DNA of 64,000 bases from Algiphilus sp965216485 (GTDB lineage Bacteria > Pseudomonadota > Gammaproteobacteria > Nevskiales > Nevskiaceae), in assembly GCF_965216485.1 (NCBI RefSeq), contig NZ_OZ244162.1, forward strand, positions 2,108,001-2,172,000, given 5' to 3'. Positions 43,835 through 52,449 of this stretch are shown piece by piece; position 1 is the first letter of the stretch; each line of letters opens with the position of its first letter. Below the pieces are notes generated by a model. That model was not told where the DNA came from. It searched no databases and was given only the letters and a program-made list of their open reading frames with translations. Both the position numbers and the translations under genes were made by a program.

Positions 43835-45106
43835 ATGCATGATTCTTCGCTTCTTCGTGCGACCCGCCTCGGCATTGGCGCGCTCGCCCTGCTCACCCTG
43901 GCCGCCTGTGGCGGAGGCGGGGGCGGTGGTAGTTCGGCTGGCGCCAGCAGCGGCGATACGGCCAATGGCGGCGGCAGTGGCAATGGCGGCACTGACGGCA
44001 ATGGCGGCACCAATGGCGGTGGAAGCGGCAATGGCGGCGGAAACGGTGGAAGTTCCGATGTGAATCTGCCGGCTGGCGTCGAGCAGCGCCGCTTCGATGC
44101 CACCAATCCGGAACAATGGACCTACATCGACCTCGCCACCGGCGATGTGCTGGAAATGAGCGAAGCCGACGCCGCCGAATCCACCGCCTGGCACATTGCG
44201 CTGCGGCGCTTCAATGTGGCCGTCAACGGCGGCACCTCCGGCCCCGGTACGGCCGCCGGCGGCCTGATCGGCCCGCAGGACGCGTTCTACGACGAGAACG
44301 GCGAGCCGAATTCCAGCGTCTTTCTTAACGCCGAGGCCGATGATTATCTCGAAGTGCTGATGAACGACGACTTCGAGGAACCCGAATTCGTCACCGACGC
44401 CATCACCAATGTCTTCGGCGAGGACTGGTACCGCTACAACTTCGCCACCGGCAACATCACCGCCGAGCCCAACAACGGCTGGCTGGTGCGCAGCGGTGAA
44501 GGCACCAGCTACGCCCGCATGCGCGTCACGGAGATCGACTTCCCGACGCGGATGGGCCAGGGCATCCGCAATTTCGAAGTCAACTTCGACGTGCAGCCGG
44601 AAGGCGTCAGCCAGTTCACCAACACCGCCACCTTCACGGGCTCGATTCCGGGCGAGGGCGGCGTGCGCTGCTTCGACTTCGATACCGACAGCAACGTGGA
44701 CTGCACCGGCAGCAACTGGGATATCCAGATCGGCTTCCAGAGCCGCGAGTTCTTCATGCGCAGCAACAGCGGCCCCAGCGGCCCCGGCGGTGCGGCCGGT
44801 TTCGGACCCTTCCCCTGGGAGGAGCTGAAGGATTATGGCTCCGCCACCACCGACCCCAACGGCCAGAACATTGCCGGCATCTATCAGCCGGATACCAGCA
44901 GCGGCATTTTCGCGGCCAGCGACTGGTATGCCTACAACCTGCAGGGGCAGCGCAAGCTGTGGCCCAACTTCCGGGTTTACCTGATCGACAGCAACCCGGC
45001 AGACGACACGGCCGCGCGCTTTGCCGTGCAGATCATCGACTACTACGACGACATCGGCACCAGCGGCAATCCCACCCTTCGTTGGCGGCAACTCAGCGCG
45101 GAGTAA
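43835..45106 (+). CDS. HmuY-like haem-binding lipoprotein
   Basis: A 423-residue surface-type lipoprotein. Signal ends LLTLAAC with Cys25, followed by an extreme low-complexity Gly/Ser/Asn tether (26-75). The body has features of the HmuY family: TYIDLATGDVLEM, WHIALRRFNVAVNGGTSGPG, and a C-terminal ASDWYAYNLQGQRKLWPNFRVYLI. HmuY of Porphyromonas takes haem from host proteins and hands it to the receptor HmuR, which fits the gene just before. The AAGGAG at 43821-43826 supports ATG 43835. Haem-ligating histidines of the Porphyromonas protein are not obvious, so haem binding is inference. Confidence 0.8.
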   Translation: MHDSSLLRATRLGIGALALLTLAACGGGGGGGSSAGASSGDTANGGGSGNGGTDGNGGTNGGGSGNGGGNGGSSDVNLPAGVEQRRFDATNPEQWTYIDLATGDVLEMSEADAAESTAWHIALRRFNVAVNGGTSGPGTAAGGLIGPQDAFYDENGEPNSSVFLNAEADDYLEVLMNDDFEEPEFVTDAITNVFGEDWYRYNFATGNITAEPNNGWLVRSGEGTSYARMRVTEIDFPTRMGQGIRNFEVNFDVQPEGVSQFTNTATFTGSIPGEGGVRCFDFDTDSNVDCTGSNWDIQIGFQSREFFMRSNSGPSGPGGAAGFGPFPWEELKDYGSATTDPNGQNIAGIYQPDTSSGIFAASDWYAYNLQGQRKLWPNFRVYLIDSNPADDTAARFAVQIIDYYDDIGTSGNPTLRWRQLSAE

Positions 45107-45109
45107 ATC

Positions 45110-46147
45110 ATGACCACCACCACAACGAATCCAACGTCTCTGCATCAACGCTGGCAGCAGCTGCGCGCCACGCAACCCAACCTGCGCATCCGCAACGCGG
45201 CCGAGCAGCTTGGCGTCTCGGAACTGGCGCTCTTGCGCACCGAGCCGGAGCGGATTCAACCCCTCCGGCCCGATTTCGCGGCCTTGTTCAACCTGCTGCT
45301 CGATGTTGGCCCGGTCATGACCCTGGCGCGTAACGACGAGGTCGTGCACGAGACCACGGGTCTGCTCGAAAACTTCGAGCATTACCCCGGCAGCGGCATG
45401 GGGCTGTCCACCGGCGCGCTCGACCTGCGCCTGTTCTTCAAGCAATGGCGGCACGCCTATGCAGTGGAGGAGAACGGCCGCGAAAGCATTCAGTGCTTCG
45501 ATGCCGCCGGCAATGCCGTGCACAAGATCTATCGCGTCGGAGCCACCAAGGCTGAGGGGTGGAAGGCCATGGTGGAACGCCTCGCCGATGACACGGCCGG
45601 GGCCGCACCGTTGGAGGCGGCAGCGCCGCCGGAGCCGCGCAAGCCCTGCGCAGACGTGGCCGCGCTCCGTCGGGATTGGGCCACGCTGCGCGACTTGCAT
45701 CACTTCCACGCACTGCTGCGCCGGAACAAGACGGACCGGCTCAGCGCGCTCGAAGCCGCGGGCGAGGAGTGGGCCCGTCCGCTGCCGGTGGAGGCATTGG
45801 AACGCCTGCTGCAATCGGTGGCGGACGACACGCCCATCATGGCCTTCGTCTACAACCCCGGCGTGGTGCAGATCTTCAGCGGCCAGGTGCACAAGCTGGC
45901 GCGCACCGGCCCCTGGTACAACGTCCTCGACCCGCACTTCAATCTGCACGTGCGCACCGATGGCCTTTCGCAGTGCTGGCGCGTGCGTCGTCCTTCCGAC
46001 GACGGCGACGTCAACGCGCTGGACTGCTTCAACCACGAAGGCCGACTGGTGCTGAGCTTCTTCGGCGCCCGCAAGCCCGGCATTCCGGAGCTGGAGGATT
46101 GGCGTTCCCACCTGGATCAGCTGGAGGATGCATGCGCCATTGGCTGA
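45110..46147 (+). CDS. hemS: HemS-type haem-handling (haem-degrading) protein
   Basis: A 345-residue cytosolic protein made of two related halves, as in HemS/HmuS/PhuS. Each half has the family pattern ending LDLRLFFKQWRHAYAVEE and FNLHVRTDGLSQCWRVRR, and GRESIQCFDAAGNAVHKIY aligns with DVNALDCFNHEGRLVLSFF. Such proteins accept imported haem and pass it to, or act as, a haem-cleaving enzyme. It starts three bases after the HmuY-like gene and its end overlaps hmuT by 16 bases. Confidence 0.9.
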   Translation: MTTTTTNPTSLHQRWQQLRATQPNLRIRNAAEQLGVSELALLRTEPERIQPLRPDFAALFNLLLDVGPVMTLARNDEVVHETTGLLENFEHYPGSGMGLSTGALDLRLFFKQWRHAYAVEENGRESIQCFDAAGNAVHKIYRVGATKAEGWKAMVERLADDTAGAAPLEAAAPPEPRKPCADVAALRRDWATLRDLHHFHALLRRNKTDRLSALEAAGEEWARPLPVEALERLLQSVADDTPIMAFVYNPGVVQIFSGQVHKLARTGPWYNVLDPHFNLHVRTDGLSQCWRVRRPSDDGDVNALDCFNHEGRLVLSFFGARKPGIPELEDWRSHLDQLEDACAIG

Positions 46148-47001
46148 GAGGCCTGTCCATGGCCGTGGGCGCGCTCAGCGCCCTCGGCCTGTCTGCCCCA
46201 GCCATCGCCGAGTCCGCCAGGGATGAACGGCTGGTCGTAGCGGGCGGCTGCGCCACTGAGATCGTCTACGCCCTCGGGGCCGGTGACCGCGTCGTGGCGG
46301 TCGATTCCACCAGCGCCTGGCCCCCGGAGGCGCGGGATCTCCCGCGTATCGGCTACGTCCGTGCCTTGCCGGTGGAAGGCATTCTCTCCATGGAGCCCGA
46401 CCGCCTGCTGGCGGTGGCCGAGGCCGGACCGAGTACGGCCATCGACAAGCTGCGCGCCGCCATGCCGGTGGATGTGCTGCCGCCGCTGCGCGATCCGCGC
46501 GCCTTGCCAGATCAGATCCGCCGTGTGGCCGCGCACCTCGATCTGGAGGAACGCGGAAAAGCACTCGCCGATAACCTGGAGGCACGCCTGGCGGAGATCC
46601 CCGCGGGTGTCGGCACCGAGGCGGCGCCCTCGGTCCTGATCCTGCTTGCCGCCGGTGGCAATCAACTCCTCGCCGGTGGCGCCAACACCTCCGCCGACGC
46701 CCTGCTCGATGCACTGGGGCTGCGCAATGCGGCGGGCGCGCTGGAAAGCTTCAAGCCGATGAGCCGCGAGTCTCTGCTGCAGATCGACGCCGACCTCATC
46801 GTCATCGCGGAAACCGCGCCTGGTGCCTTCGACCCGACCGCCTGGCCCGCCCTGGCACACACGCCAGCCGGGAAGGCGAATCGCGTGCTGGTGCGCGATG
46901 CGATGTATCTGCTCGGCTTCGGTCCGCGCGTGATTGACGCCATGCAGGAGCTGCGCGCAGCCGTGGTGGACCCGAACTTCGTGGCATGGAAGCGCAGCTG
47001 A
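46132..47001 (+). CDS. hmuT: Haem ABC transporter substrate-binding protein
   Basis: Periplasmic haem-binding component, 289 residues. It has a signal peptide (MRHWLRGLSMAVGALSALGL, cut near SAPAIAES) and a BtuF/HmuT-like body: ERLVVAGGCATEIVYALGAGDRVVAVD, then WPPEARDLPRIGYVRALPVEG. The Tyr in GYVRALP is at the place of the haem-ligating tyrosine of HmuT. ATG 46132 follows GGAGG at 46123-46127; the frame runs open upstream in hemS, which is a shadow. It overlaps hmuU by 16 bases. Confidence 0.92.
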   Translation: MRHWLRGLSMAVGALSALGLSAPAIAESARDERLVVAGGCATEIVYALGAGDRVVAVDSTSAWPPEARDLPRIGYVRALPVEGILSMEPDRLLAVAEAGPSTAIDKLRAAMPVDVLPPLRDPRALPDQIRRVAAHLDLEERGKALADNLEARLAEIPAGVGTEAAPSVLILLAAGGNQLLAGGANTSADALLDALGLRNAAGALESFKPMSRESLLQIDADLIVIAETAPGAFDPTAWPALAHTPAGKANRVLVRDAMYLLGFGPRVIDAMQELRAAVVDPNFVAWKRS

Positions 47002-48014
47002 CCCGGATTCCGGCCACCGCCGGCCTGTGCGCCCTCGTGGGCACGCTGGTGGTGGTGGCATTGGCCGCGCTGGCCATCGGCCCGGTCGCGATCAGCTTTC
47101 GCGAACTGCCCAGCGCACTGTTCGGGGAAACCGCCGGTTCGGCCAGTTTCGTGGTGCAGGAACTGCGCCTGCCGCGCATCGTGCTGGGCGCCATGGTGGG
47201 CGCAGCATTGGCCGTGGCGGGCGCGATCCTGCAGGGCCTGTTCCGCAATCCGCTGGCCGATCCGGGCCTGATCGGCGTATCCGCCGGTGCGGCGTTGGGG
47301 GCGGTGGCGGTTATCGTGCTGGGCGAGCGCGTCATGAGCCAGTTCGGCATGGGCGTGCCGCGGCTGCTGTTGCCGGGCGCCGCCTTCCTGGGCGCGCTGG
47401 TGGCCACGCTCGCGGTATGGCGGATCGCCACCCGTGCCGGGCAGACCTCAGTGGCCCTGCTCTTGCTGGCCGGAATTGCCATCAACGCCATTGCCAATGC
47501 CGGGGTCGGGGTGCTGACCTTCCTCGCCGACGACACCCAGCTGCGCACGCTGACCTTCTGGACCATGGGCAGCATCGCCCACGCCAGTTGGGAGGACATC
47601 CGCATGCTGCTGCCGTGGATGCTGCTGCTGGTCATCTCCGTGCCGTGGCTGGCCCGCCCGCTCAACGCAATGCTGCTGGGCGAGGCCGTGGCCGGGCATC
47701 TTGGCTTTCCCGCCCATCGCATGAAGCAGGCGGCCGTGCTTGTCTGCGCATTGGCCGTGGGCGCCGCGGTGGCGCTGACCGGGCTGATCGGTTTTGTGGG
47801 GCTGGTCGCGCCGCATATCGTGCGGCTGGCCGGTGGCGTGGACCACCGCTGGCTGTTGCCCGCCTCTGCCTTGCTGGGGGCGGCGCTGTTGATCGCGGCG
47901 GACACCCTGGCGCGCGTCATCGTGGCGCCGGCGGAGCTGCCCATCGGCCTGGTCACGGCCCTGATTGGCGGGCCCTTCTTCCTCCTTCTTCTCATGCGCC
48001 AGCGGATCCCCTGA
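46986..48014 (+). CDS. hmuU: Haem ABC transporter permease
   Basis: FecCD-type permease, 342 residues and about ten hydrophobic segments. Family motifs are GAILQGLFRNPLADPGLIGVSAGAALGA and, near the end, GFVGLVAPHIVRLAGGVDHRWLLP. It forms the membrane channel of the HmuTUV importer. It shares TGATG with hmuV. Confidence 0.94.
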   Translation: MEAQLTRIPATAGLCALVGTLVVVALAALAIGPVAISFRELPSALFGETAGSASFVVQELRLPRIVLGAMVGAALAVAGAILQGLFRNPLADPGLIGVSAGAALGAVAVIVLGERVMSQFGMGVPRLLLPGAAFLGALVATLAVWRIATRAGQTSVALLLLAGIAINAIANAGVGVLTFLADDTQLRTLTFWTMGSIAHASWEDIRMLLPWMLLLVISVPWLARPLNAMLLGEAVAGHLGFPAHRMKQAAVLVCALAVGAAVALTGLIGFVGLVAPHIVRLAGGVDHRWLLPASALLGAALLIAADTLARVIVAPAELPIGLVTALIGGPFFLLLLMRQRIP

Positions 48015-48898
48015 TGGACGGAACCCCACATCGCGGCCTTGCATCCGACGCCGTGACCGCCAAGGCACACCCCTTGATGGTCTGCGCCGGCCTGAACCTC
48101 AAGGCGGGCAGCAAGCCGCTGCTGGCCGATGTCTCCCTGCGCGTGCGCACCGGCGAATGCCTGATGCTGCTGGGCCCCAACGGCGCGGGCAAGTCCACCG
48201 TGCTGCGCGTGCTGGCTGGTGAACTGACGCCCGATGCCGGGCAGGTACACATCCTCGGCCGCAGTCTGGCGCAGTGGCCGGGGCGCGCTTTGGCACAGCA
48301 CCGCGCCGTGCTGCCGCAGCAATGCGCCGTGCATTTTCCGGTGACGGCGGGCGAGGTGGTGGACCTCGGGTTACCCAACACGCTCCGCGGCCAGGCCCGA
48401 GCCGCCATCCGCAGCGAATTGATGGAGTGGCTGGCCGTCGGCCCGCTTGCGCGCCGGCTCTATCCCAGCCTGTCCGGCGGCGAACAGCAACGGGTGCAGC
48501 TCGCCCGCGTGTTCGGGCAGATCTGGACGACGCCCGGCCCAAGACTGCTGCTGCTCGATGAGTGCACCTCCGCGCTGGACCCGGCCCAGCAGCACGCCGT
48601 CATGGGCATGCTGCGCAATCTCTGTCGTGCCGCCGAGATCGGCATTGTTGCCACCGCCCATGACCTGGGCCTGGCGGCTACCTATGCCGACCGCGTCTGC
48701 CTGATGCGCGACGGACGCGTGCTGGAAGATGCCGCCCCACGCCAGGCGCTCACACCGGAGCGTCTCACTGAGGTCTACGATCTGCGCGCGCAGGTGCGCT
48801 GGGAGCCCGTCCCGAGTGTGGAAGTAGAGGGCACGCTGAACCCGCGCAGCGCCATTCCGCCGGCCAGTCTGGCAACCGGTCAGCGCGCAGCCGCGTGA
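48014..48898 (+). CDS. hmuV: Haem ABC transporter ATP-binding protein
   Basis: ATPase of the haem importer, 294 residues: Walker A GPNGAGKSTVLR, signature LSGGEQQRVQLARV, Walker B RLLLLDECTS and switch HDLGL. The Glu-Cys after the Walker B Asp is a small departure from the usual LLLDEPT. The first 25 residues and the last 30 are extra to the ABC domain. Start ATG 48014 overlaps the hmuU stop. The next gene is convergent, 24 bp away. Confidence 0.93.
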   Translation: MDGTPHRGLASDAVTAKAHPLMVCAGLNLKAGSKPLLADVSLRVRTGECLMLLGPNGAGKSTVLRVLAGELTPDAGQVHILGRSLAQWPGRALAQHRAVLPQQCAVHFPVTAGEVVDLGLPNTLRGQARAAIRSELMEWLAVGPLARRLYPSLSGGEQQRVQLARVFGQIWTTPGPRLLLLDECTSALDPAQQHAVMGMLRNLCRAAEIGIVATAHDLGLAATYADRVCLMRDGRVLEDAAPRQALTPERLTEVYDLRAQVRWEPVPSVEVEGTLNPRSAIPPASLATGQRAAA

Positions 48899-48922
48899 GC
48901 GGCACGCGGGCGCGGCCCGACG

Positions 48923-49612
48923 CTAGCGCGAGAACTGCGTCAGCTCGAAGGTGCGCGTGCCGCCGGTGAAGGAATGCGTCCGCAGCGGCTCGCTGCGCTC
49001 CAGCTTCACGAGCCCCACGCCGGGGGCATACCACTCGCGCGAGATGATCGGCACATCGGTCCAGCCGTCGACGGCATCCGTGTAGATCGGCAGGGTGCCG
49101 CGGCCCACCACCAGCACGCAGTTCTCGAAGCGCCCGGCTGGCACCTGCACGCTGGCCGCCGTGTCCTCGATCTCGTAGGCCATCTCCACCGTCATCGTCC
49201 GGCGCAGCACATCCTCGGCCTCGTACATGCGTTGCAGCACATAGGGATGGCTCTTCAGGGTCCAGGCCGTGCCGGGCTGAATCGGCTGGCGCAGCACGTA
49301 GCGGGGATGCGGGTCCGGCACCGGCTCCAACTGCACCACCAGGCGCTTGGCGATGCGATAGATGCCACTGTCGTCCTCGGCAATGATGTAGTCCGTGCCC
49401 GAATCAGTGCGGCGGACGGCGCGGGTGACGCCATCCTCGCGCGTGCGCTCCACATTGCGGATGCGAAACAGGGTGCTACTGCGCTGGCCATCGCGTTCGG
49501 TGGTCACGCGGTAGGTCCAGGACAGGCCCTCATTGAGCGGGAAATAGCCTTGCGGAGCCTCATTACAGGCGGCCAAAAGTACGGCCAGGCCCAGCCAGAG
49601 CAGGGTGCGCAT
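48923..49612 (-). CDS. Uncharacterised lipoprotein of the ExbB/ExbD-like operon
   Basis: A 229-residue predicted outer-membrane or periplasmic lipoprotein: signal MRTLLWLGLAVLLAAC with Cys16, then YFPLNEGLSWTYRV at the start of a beta-rich domain. Later parts (VQVPAGRFENCVLVVGRG and SREWYAPGVGLVKLERSE) have the look of DUF3108/TapB-like beta-barrel lipoproteins, but I cannot name the function. It is the last of four genes on this strand, three bases after the preceding stop, so it very probably works with the motor-like proteins encoded upstream. Confidence 0.7.
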   Translation of the reverse strand: MRTLLWLGLAVLLAACNEAPQGYFPLNEGLSWTYRVTTERDGQRSSTLFRIRNVERTREDGVTRAVRRTDSGTDYIIAEDDSGIYRIAKRLVVQLEPVPDPHPRYVLRQPIQPGTAWTLKSHPYVLQRMYEAEDVLRRTMTVEMAYEIEDTAASVQVPAGRFENCVLVVGRGTLPIYTDAVDGWTDVPIISREWYAPGVGLVKLERSEPLRTHSFTGGTRTFELTQFSR

Positions 49613-49615
49613 GTG

Positions 49616-50134
49616 CTATTTCTCCGGCAGGCGTGGGTCGGGCAGGTCCTCGACCGTGATGCGCTGGTCCGGCGTGGCCATGTGCGTCTGATCGGTGGGG
49701 CGCTCGTCGCGTTCGCCGTCGAAGGTGGTCGCCAAGCCGATCTGCACATTGCCGTCGCGCCGACGCTTGTCCGCCTCGGCCAGGGTGTTGTGGATGACCG
49801 CGTCATAGGGAAGGGCGTAGGCGCGCGGGCGCAGGGCGGGGCGGTCGCCTTCCAGCGAGGTGGCCCAGATGTGGATGCTGCCCTCGGTGCCCTCGCGCTT
49901 GTCTGGCTCGTTGATGCTGGAGGCAAGCAGGATGAAGCGCTCCGGCAGCGGGTGCTGGGTCGGCCAGCCAAGCATGCCAGTGAGGCTGGTGTAGGTCACG
50001 AAGTACAGCCCCGTCACCATCAGTACGCAGCCGGCGCGAATCCACAGCGCCCAGTGGCTGAAGATCACCAGCCCGGCCAGGATGGCCATCACTGCGCTGT
50101 AGGCCAGGGCCAGTCCGATCACTGCTTCGTTCAT
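49616..50134 (-). CDS. Small inner-membrane protein of the ExbB/ExbD-like operon
   Basis: A 172-residue protein with two N-terminal hydrophobic helices (about 5-27 and 32-52) and a soluble C-terminal part. The stretch GSIHIWATSLEGDRP followed by RPRAYALPYDAVIHNTLAEADKRRRDGN is compact and looks like a folded beta/alpha domain; I recognise no named family. Seven bases separate it from the ExbD-like gene and three from the lipoprotein gene. Its fixed place in a motor-type operon suggests a structural or coupling part. Confidence 0.65.
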   Translation of the reverse strand: MNEAVIGLALAYSAVMAILAGLVIFSHWALWIRAGCVLMVTGLYFVTYTSLTGMLGWPTQHPLPERFILLASSINEPDKREGTEGSIHIWATSLEGDRPALRPRAYALPYDAVIHNTLAEADKRRRDGNVQIGLATTFDGERDERPTDQTHMATPDQRITVEDLPDPRLPEK

Positions 50135-50141
50135 GCGGTCC

Positions 50142-50750
50142 TCATAGGGCTTCGACCGGCGCCAGGGATTTGTAACGGCGGTTGACGTTGATGATGCTGC
50201 CGTCGCGGGTCACCGTGAAGCGCACCGCAGTGCGCTCATTGCCCACGTGCGGCAGCTGCAGGGTGCCGTAGTAGATGACTTCCAGTTTCGGGTTCACGCG
50301 CACCACCTTCACCTCCACATCCACCGGGAGATCGCTGGCGGCGTAAAAATAGTGCGTGTTCACCACGTATTCGCCGGGCGAGGTGCCACGGATGGTGACC
50401 ACCTCCTGATTCAGCGGATTGGCGATCTTCTCGCCGTCCACCAGGATCATGTCATTCGCCATGCCGCGGTCATCGCGGTCCAGGTGCATCAGCCCGGCCT
50501 CGGTGTTCTTGAACCAGACGATGCGGCCTTTCGGGTCTTCCACCCAGAGGTCGATGTCATCGTCGGTATTGTCGGGCCACTGCATGGTGATGATGACCTC
50601 GGCCTTGGGGTCGATGATGCCCTGCTTGGCCGGCGGGTTCAGAAACATGATCGCCACCAGAAACAGGAAGGTGAAGGCCAGCAGCGAGTTGAACAGCAGG
50701 TCGGTGAACGGGTCCTGCTCGGTGGACCGCCGCTGGCGGAACATCGCCAT
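50142..50750 (-). CDS. ExbD/TolR-like protein with unusual periplasmic domain
   Basis: A 202-residue protein with one membrane helix (about 17-38). The stretch DPFTDLLFNSLLAFTFLFLV has an Asp (Asp17) at the place of the essential proton-carrying Asp of TolR/ExbD. The periplasmic part is not TolR-like: it begins with a DIDLWVEDPKG motif (65-75) and continues HLDRDDRG and GEYVVNTHYFYAASD, which resembles DUF2135-type beta-sandwich domains. The gene directly abuts the ExbB-like gene, the order seen in TolQR and ExbBD pairs. Function is unknown. Confidence 0.7.
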   Translation of the reverse strand: MAMFRQRRSTEQDPFTDLLFNSLLAFTFLFLVAIMFLNPPAKQGIIDPKAEVIITMQWPDNTDDDIDLWVEDPKGRIVWFKNTEAGLMHLDRDDRGMANDMILVDGEKIANPLNQEVVTIRGTSPGEYVVNTHYFYAASDLPVDVEVKVVRVNPKLEVIYYGTLQLPHVGNERTAVRFTVTRDGSIINVNRRYKSLAPVEAL

Positions 50751-51461
50751 CTAGGCGACGCCTTCCAGAAGATGCACTTCGGCATAGTGCACGGCATCGG
50801 CCACGAGTCGGTCCGCAGCGCGGTCCAGCATCAGGTACTGAAAACCCAGCAGCATGCTGCCCAGCAGCCCAACCAGTGTGGTGTTCAGGGCCACGCCCAT
50901 GCCCACGGTCATGTCCTGCAGCACCTGCTGCACGTTGTCTACATCAAAGGACTCCATGCCAGACACCGAGCCCAGCATCAGCACAAAGCCGATCACCGTG
51001 CCGATCAAACCTAGCTTGGTCAGCATGCCGGTCACAAACCAGCCCGTCTCATGCGGCCCGCGCGCCTGTTCGGCCAGCACCTGTGTCAGCTGCGCGTTCT
51101 CCAGCTGGTAATCCTGGTGGCGCGCATCGGACTGTCCATACTTCTGCACCAGCGCGTGGAAATAGCCGGCGGGCAGGGAAGGCGCGCGCTCATGCGCCGA
51201 AGCTGGCCCCTGCCAGTCGCCCGTCAGCCGGATGGCGCGCATCTCGTTCAACTGCTGCGACAGAAACCAGGCGCGCAGCGCGCAGTGCCCGGTTGCGCCG
51301 AGGAACAGCGCAACGATCACTTTGGAGAGATGGGTGGGGTCTTGTTGGAAGACCGGCGCCAGAAAACCCTGCGCCCAGGCAATCCACACCGCGAAGCTCA
51401 CCAGCCCCGCGAACAGCATCCATTGCAGAAACAGCCGATGCGACGGCTCAGGTTGCGTCAC
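50751..51461 (-). CDS. MotA/TolQ/ExbB family proton channel-like protein
   Basis: A 236-residue membrane protein with four hydrophobic helices (about 11-33, 44-66, 145-168, 188-212). The last two carry the family core: LGLIGTVIGFVLMLGSVSG and VGMGVALNTTLVGLLGSMLLG, with the threonines that line the proton channel. A cytosolic stretch of about 75 residues (RLTGDWQGPASAHERAPSL onward) lies between helices 2 and 3. It begins the four-gene operon. The extra first helix and the short length set it apart from TolQ at 31805-32485. Confidence 0.8.
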   Translation of the reverse strand: MTQPEPSHRLFLQWMLFAGLVSFAVWIAWAQGFLAPVFQQDPTHLSKVIVALFLGATGHCALRAWFLSQQLNEMRAIRLTGDWQGPASAHERAPSLPAGYFHALVQKYGQSDARHQDYQLENAQLTQVLAEQARGPHETGWFVTGMLTKLGLIGTVIGFVLMLGSVSGMESFDVDNVQQVLQDMTVGMGVALNTTLVGLLGSMLLGFQYLMLDRAADRLVADAVHYAEVHLLEGVA

Positions 51462-51597
51462 GCTGCGTCGTCCTCCATGCCCCCGGTGTGGCCTTGCACC
51501 CGGGCGTCCTTATCGTAAGCACACGCATGGGAAGCGCACCCAAACGCGTGGAATAGCCGCGCATTCAAACCGTTCAATGCGCCGCAGGCAAGAAATA

Positions 51598-51614
51598 TTG
51601 TGCGGTCTGCACAA
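51598..51614. promoter_or_regulatory. Inverted repeat ahead of cobB
   Basis: TTGTGC and GCACAA flank five bases (GGTCT), a perfect 6-bp inverted repeat 44 bases before the cobB start and in the divergent space shared with the ExbB-like operon. A regulator site is possible; no clear promoter boxes are seen. Confidence 0.35.
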
Positions 51615-51657
51615 CTACTGCAGAGTAGCCCATAAAACAATTGGCTAAGGTGCAGCA

Positions 51658-52428
51658 ATGGACGGGGAGAACAAGGCCAGCCTGGAGGCCGCCATCGCGG
51701 ACCTGAAACACGCGCAGCGCGTGCTGGTCATCACCGGCGCCGGCATCTCTGCGGATTCGGGCCTGCCCACCTACCGCGGCGTCGGCGGCCTCTACGACCG
51801 CGACCTCACGGAAGAAGGCTTCCCTATCGAGGAATGCCTGTCGGGCGGCATGTTCCGCCAGCGGCCGGACATCACCTGGAAATATCTCTACCAGCTCGAA
51901 TCCACCGCGCGCGGTGCCGGCCACAACGCCGGGCACAAGGCGCTGGCGGACATGGAAAAGCACTTCGAGCGCTTCACTATCCTCACCCAGAACGTTGACG
52001 GCTTTCACCGGGACGCCGGCAGCACCGACGTCATCGAAATCCACGGCAACATCCACACTCTGTACTGCACCGCCTGCGGGGCAGAGGAGTGGGTGGCGGA
52101 CTTCTCCCACCTGCAGGAAATCCCACCCAAGTGCGAAGCCTGCAAAGCCATCGTCCGGCCCAGAGTCACCCTGTTCGATGAATTCCTGCCCGAAGAAGCC
52201 GTCGCCCGCCTGGAACACACCATGGCCCAGGGCCCGGACTTCGTCATGAGCATCGGCACCACCGCCGGCTTTCCCTACATCGCCGCGCCGATGATTCATG
52301 CGGCCAACAGCGGGGTTCCTACGTTGGAGATCAATCCCAGTGAGAGCGAAGTCTCGGCATTTGCCAAGCACCCGATTCGGCAACGGGGAATTGATGCGTT
52401 GCCTGCTATCTGTGAAGCGATCAAATAA
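51658..52428 (+). CDS. cobB: Sir2 family NAD-dependent protein deacylase
   Basis: A 256-residue sirtuin removing acyl groups from lysines using NAD. Motifs in order: GAGISADSGLPTYRG (NAD site), TQNVDGFHRDAG, catalytic His in EIHGNIHTLYC, four zinc cysteines (CTAC near 138 and CEAC near 158), and GTTAGFPYIAA. TAAGGTG lies ahead of ATG 51658. The symbol reflects family role only; it could be any bacterial sirtuin. It is the last clearly ordinary gene before the debris at 52429-53054. Confidence 0.92.
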   Translation: MDGENKASLEAAIADLKHAQRVLVITGAGISADSGLPTYRGVGGLYDRDLTEEGFPIEECLSGGMFRQRPDITWKYLYQLESTARGAGHNAGHKALADMEKHFERFTILTQNVDGFHRDAGSTDVIEIHGNIHTLYCTACGAEEWVADFSHLQEIPPKCEACKAIVRPRVTLFDEFLPEEAVARLEHTMAQGPDFVMSIGTTAGFPYIAAPMIHAANSGVPTLEINPSESEVSAFAKHPIRQRGIDALPAICEAIK

Positions 52429-52449
52429 GTTTGTATTGCAGATCTAGGG

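Noticed and set aside
43808..46111. A 767-codon reverse frame across the HmuY-like and hemS genes
   Set aside because: Spans two genes well supported on the forward strand and has no recognisable domain; an effect of high GC codon bias.
48923..51461. TonB-ExbBD energiser of the haem receptor
   Set aside because: No TonB is present, the ExbD-like periplasmic domain is of a different type, and the operon faces the haem genes rather than joining them.
48923..51461. Zorya-type defence (ZorAB)
   Set aside because: ZorA has a long cytosolic tail and ZorB an OmpA-like domain; neither is seen, nor are ZorC/D/E genes.
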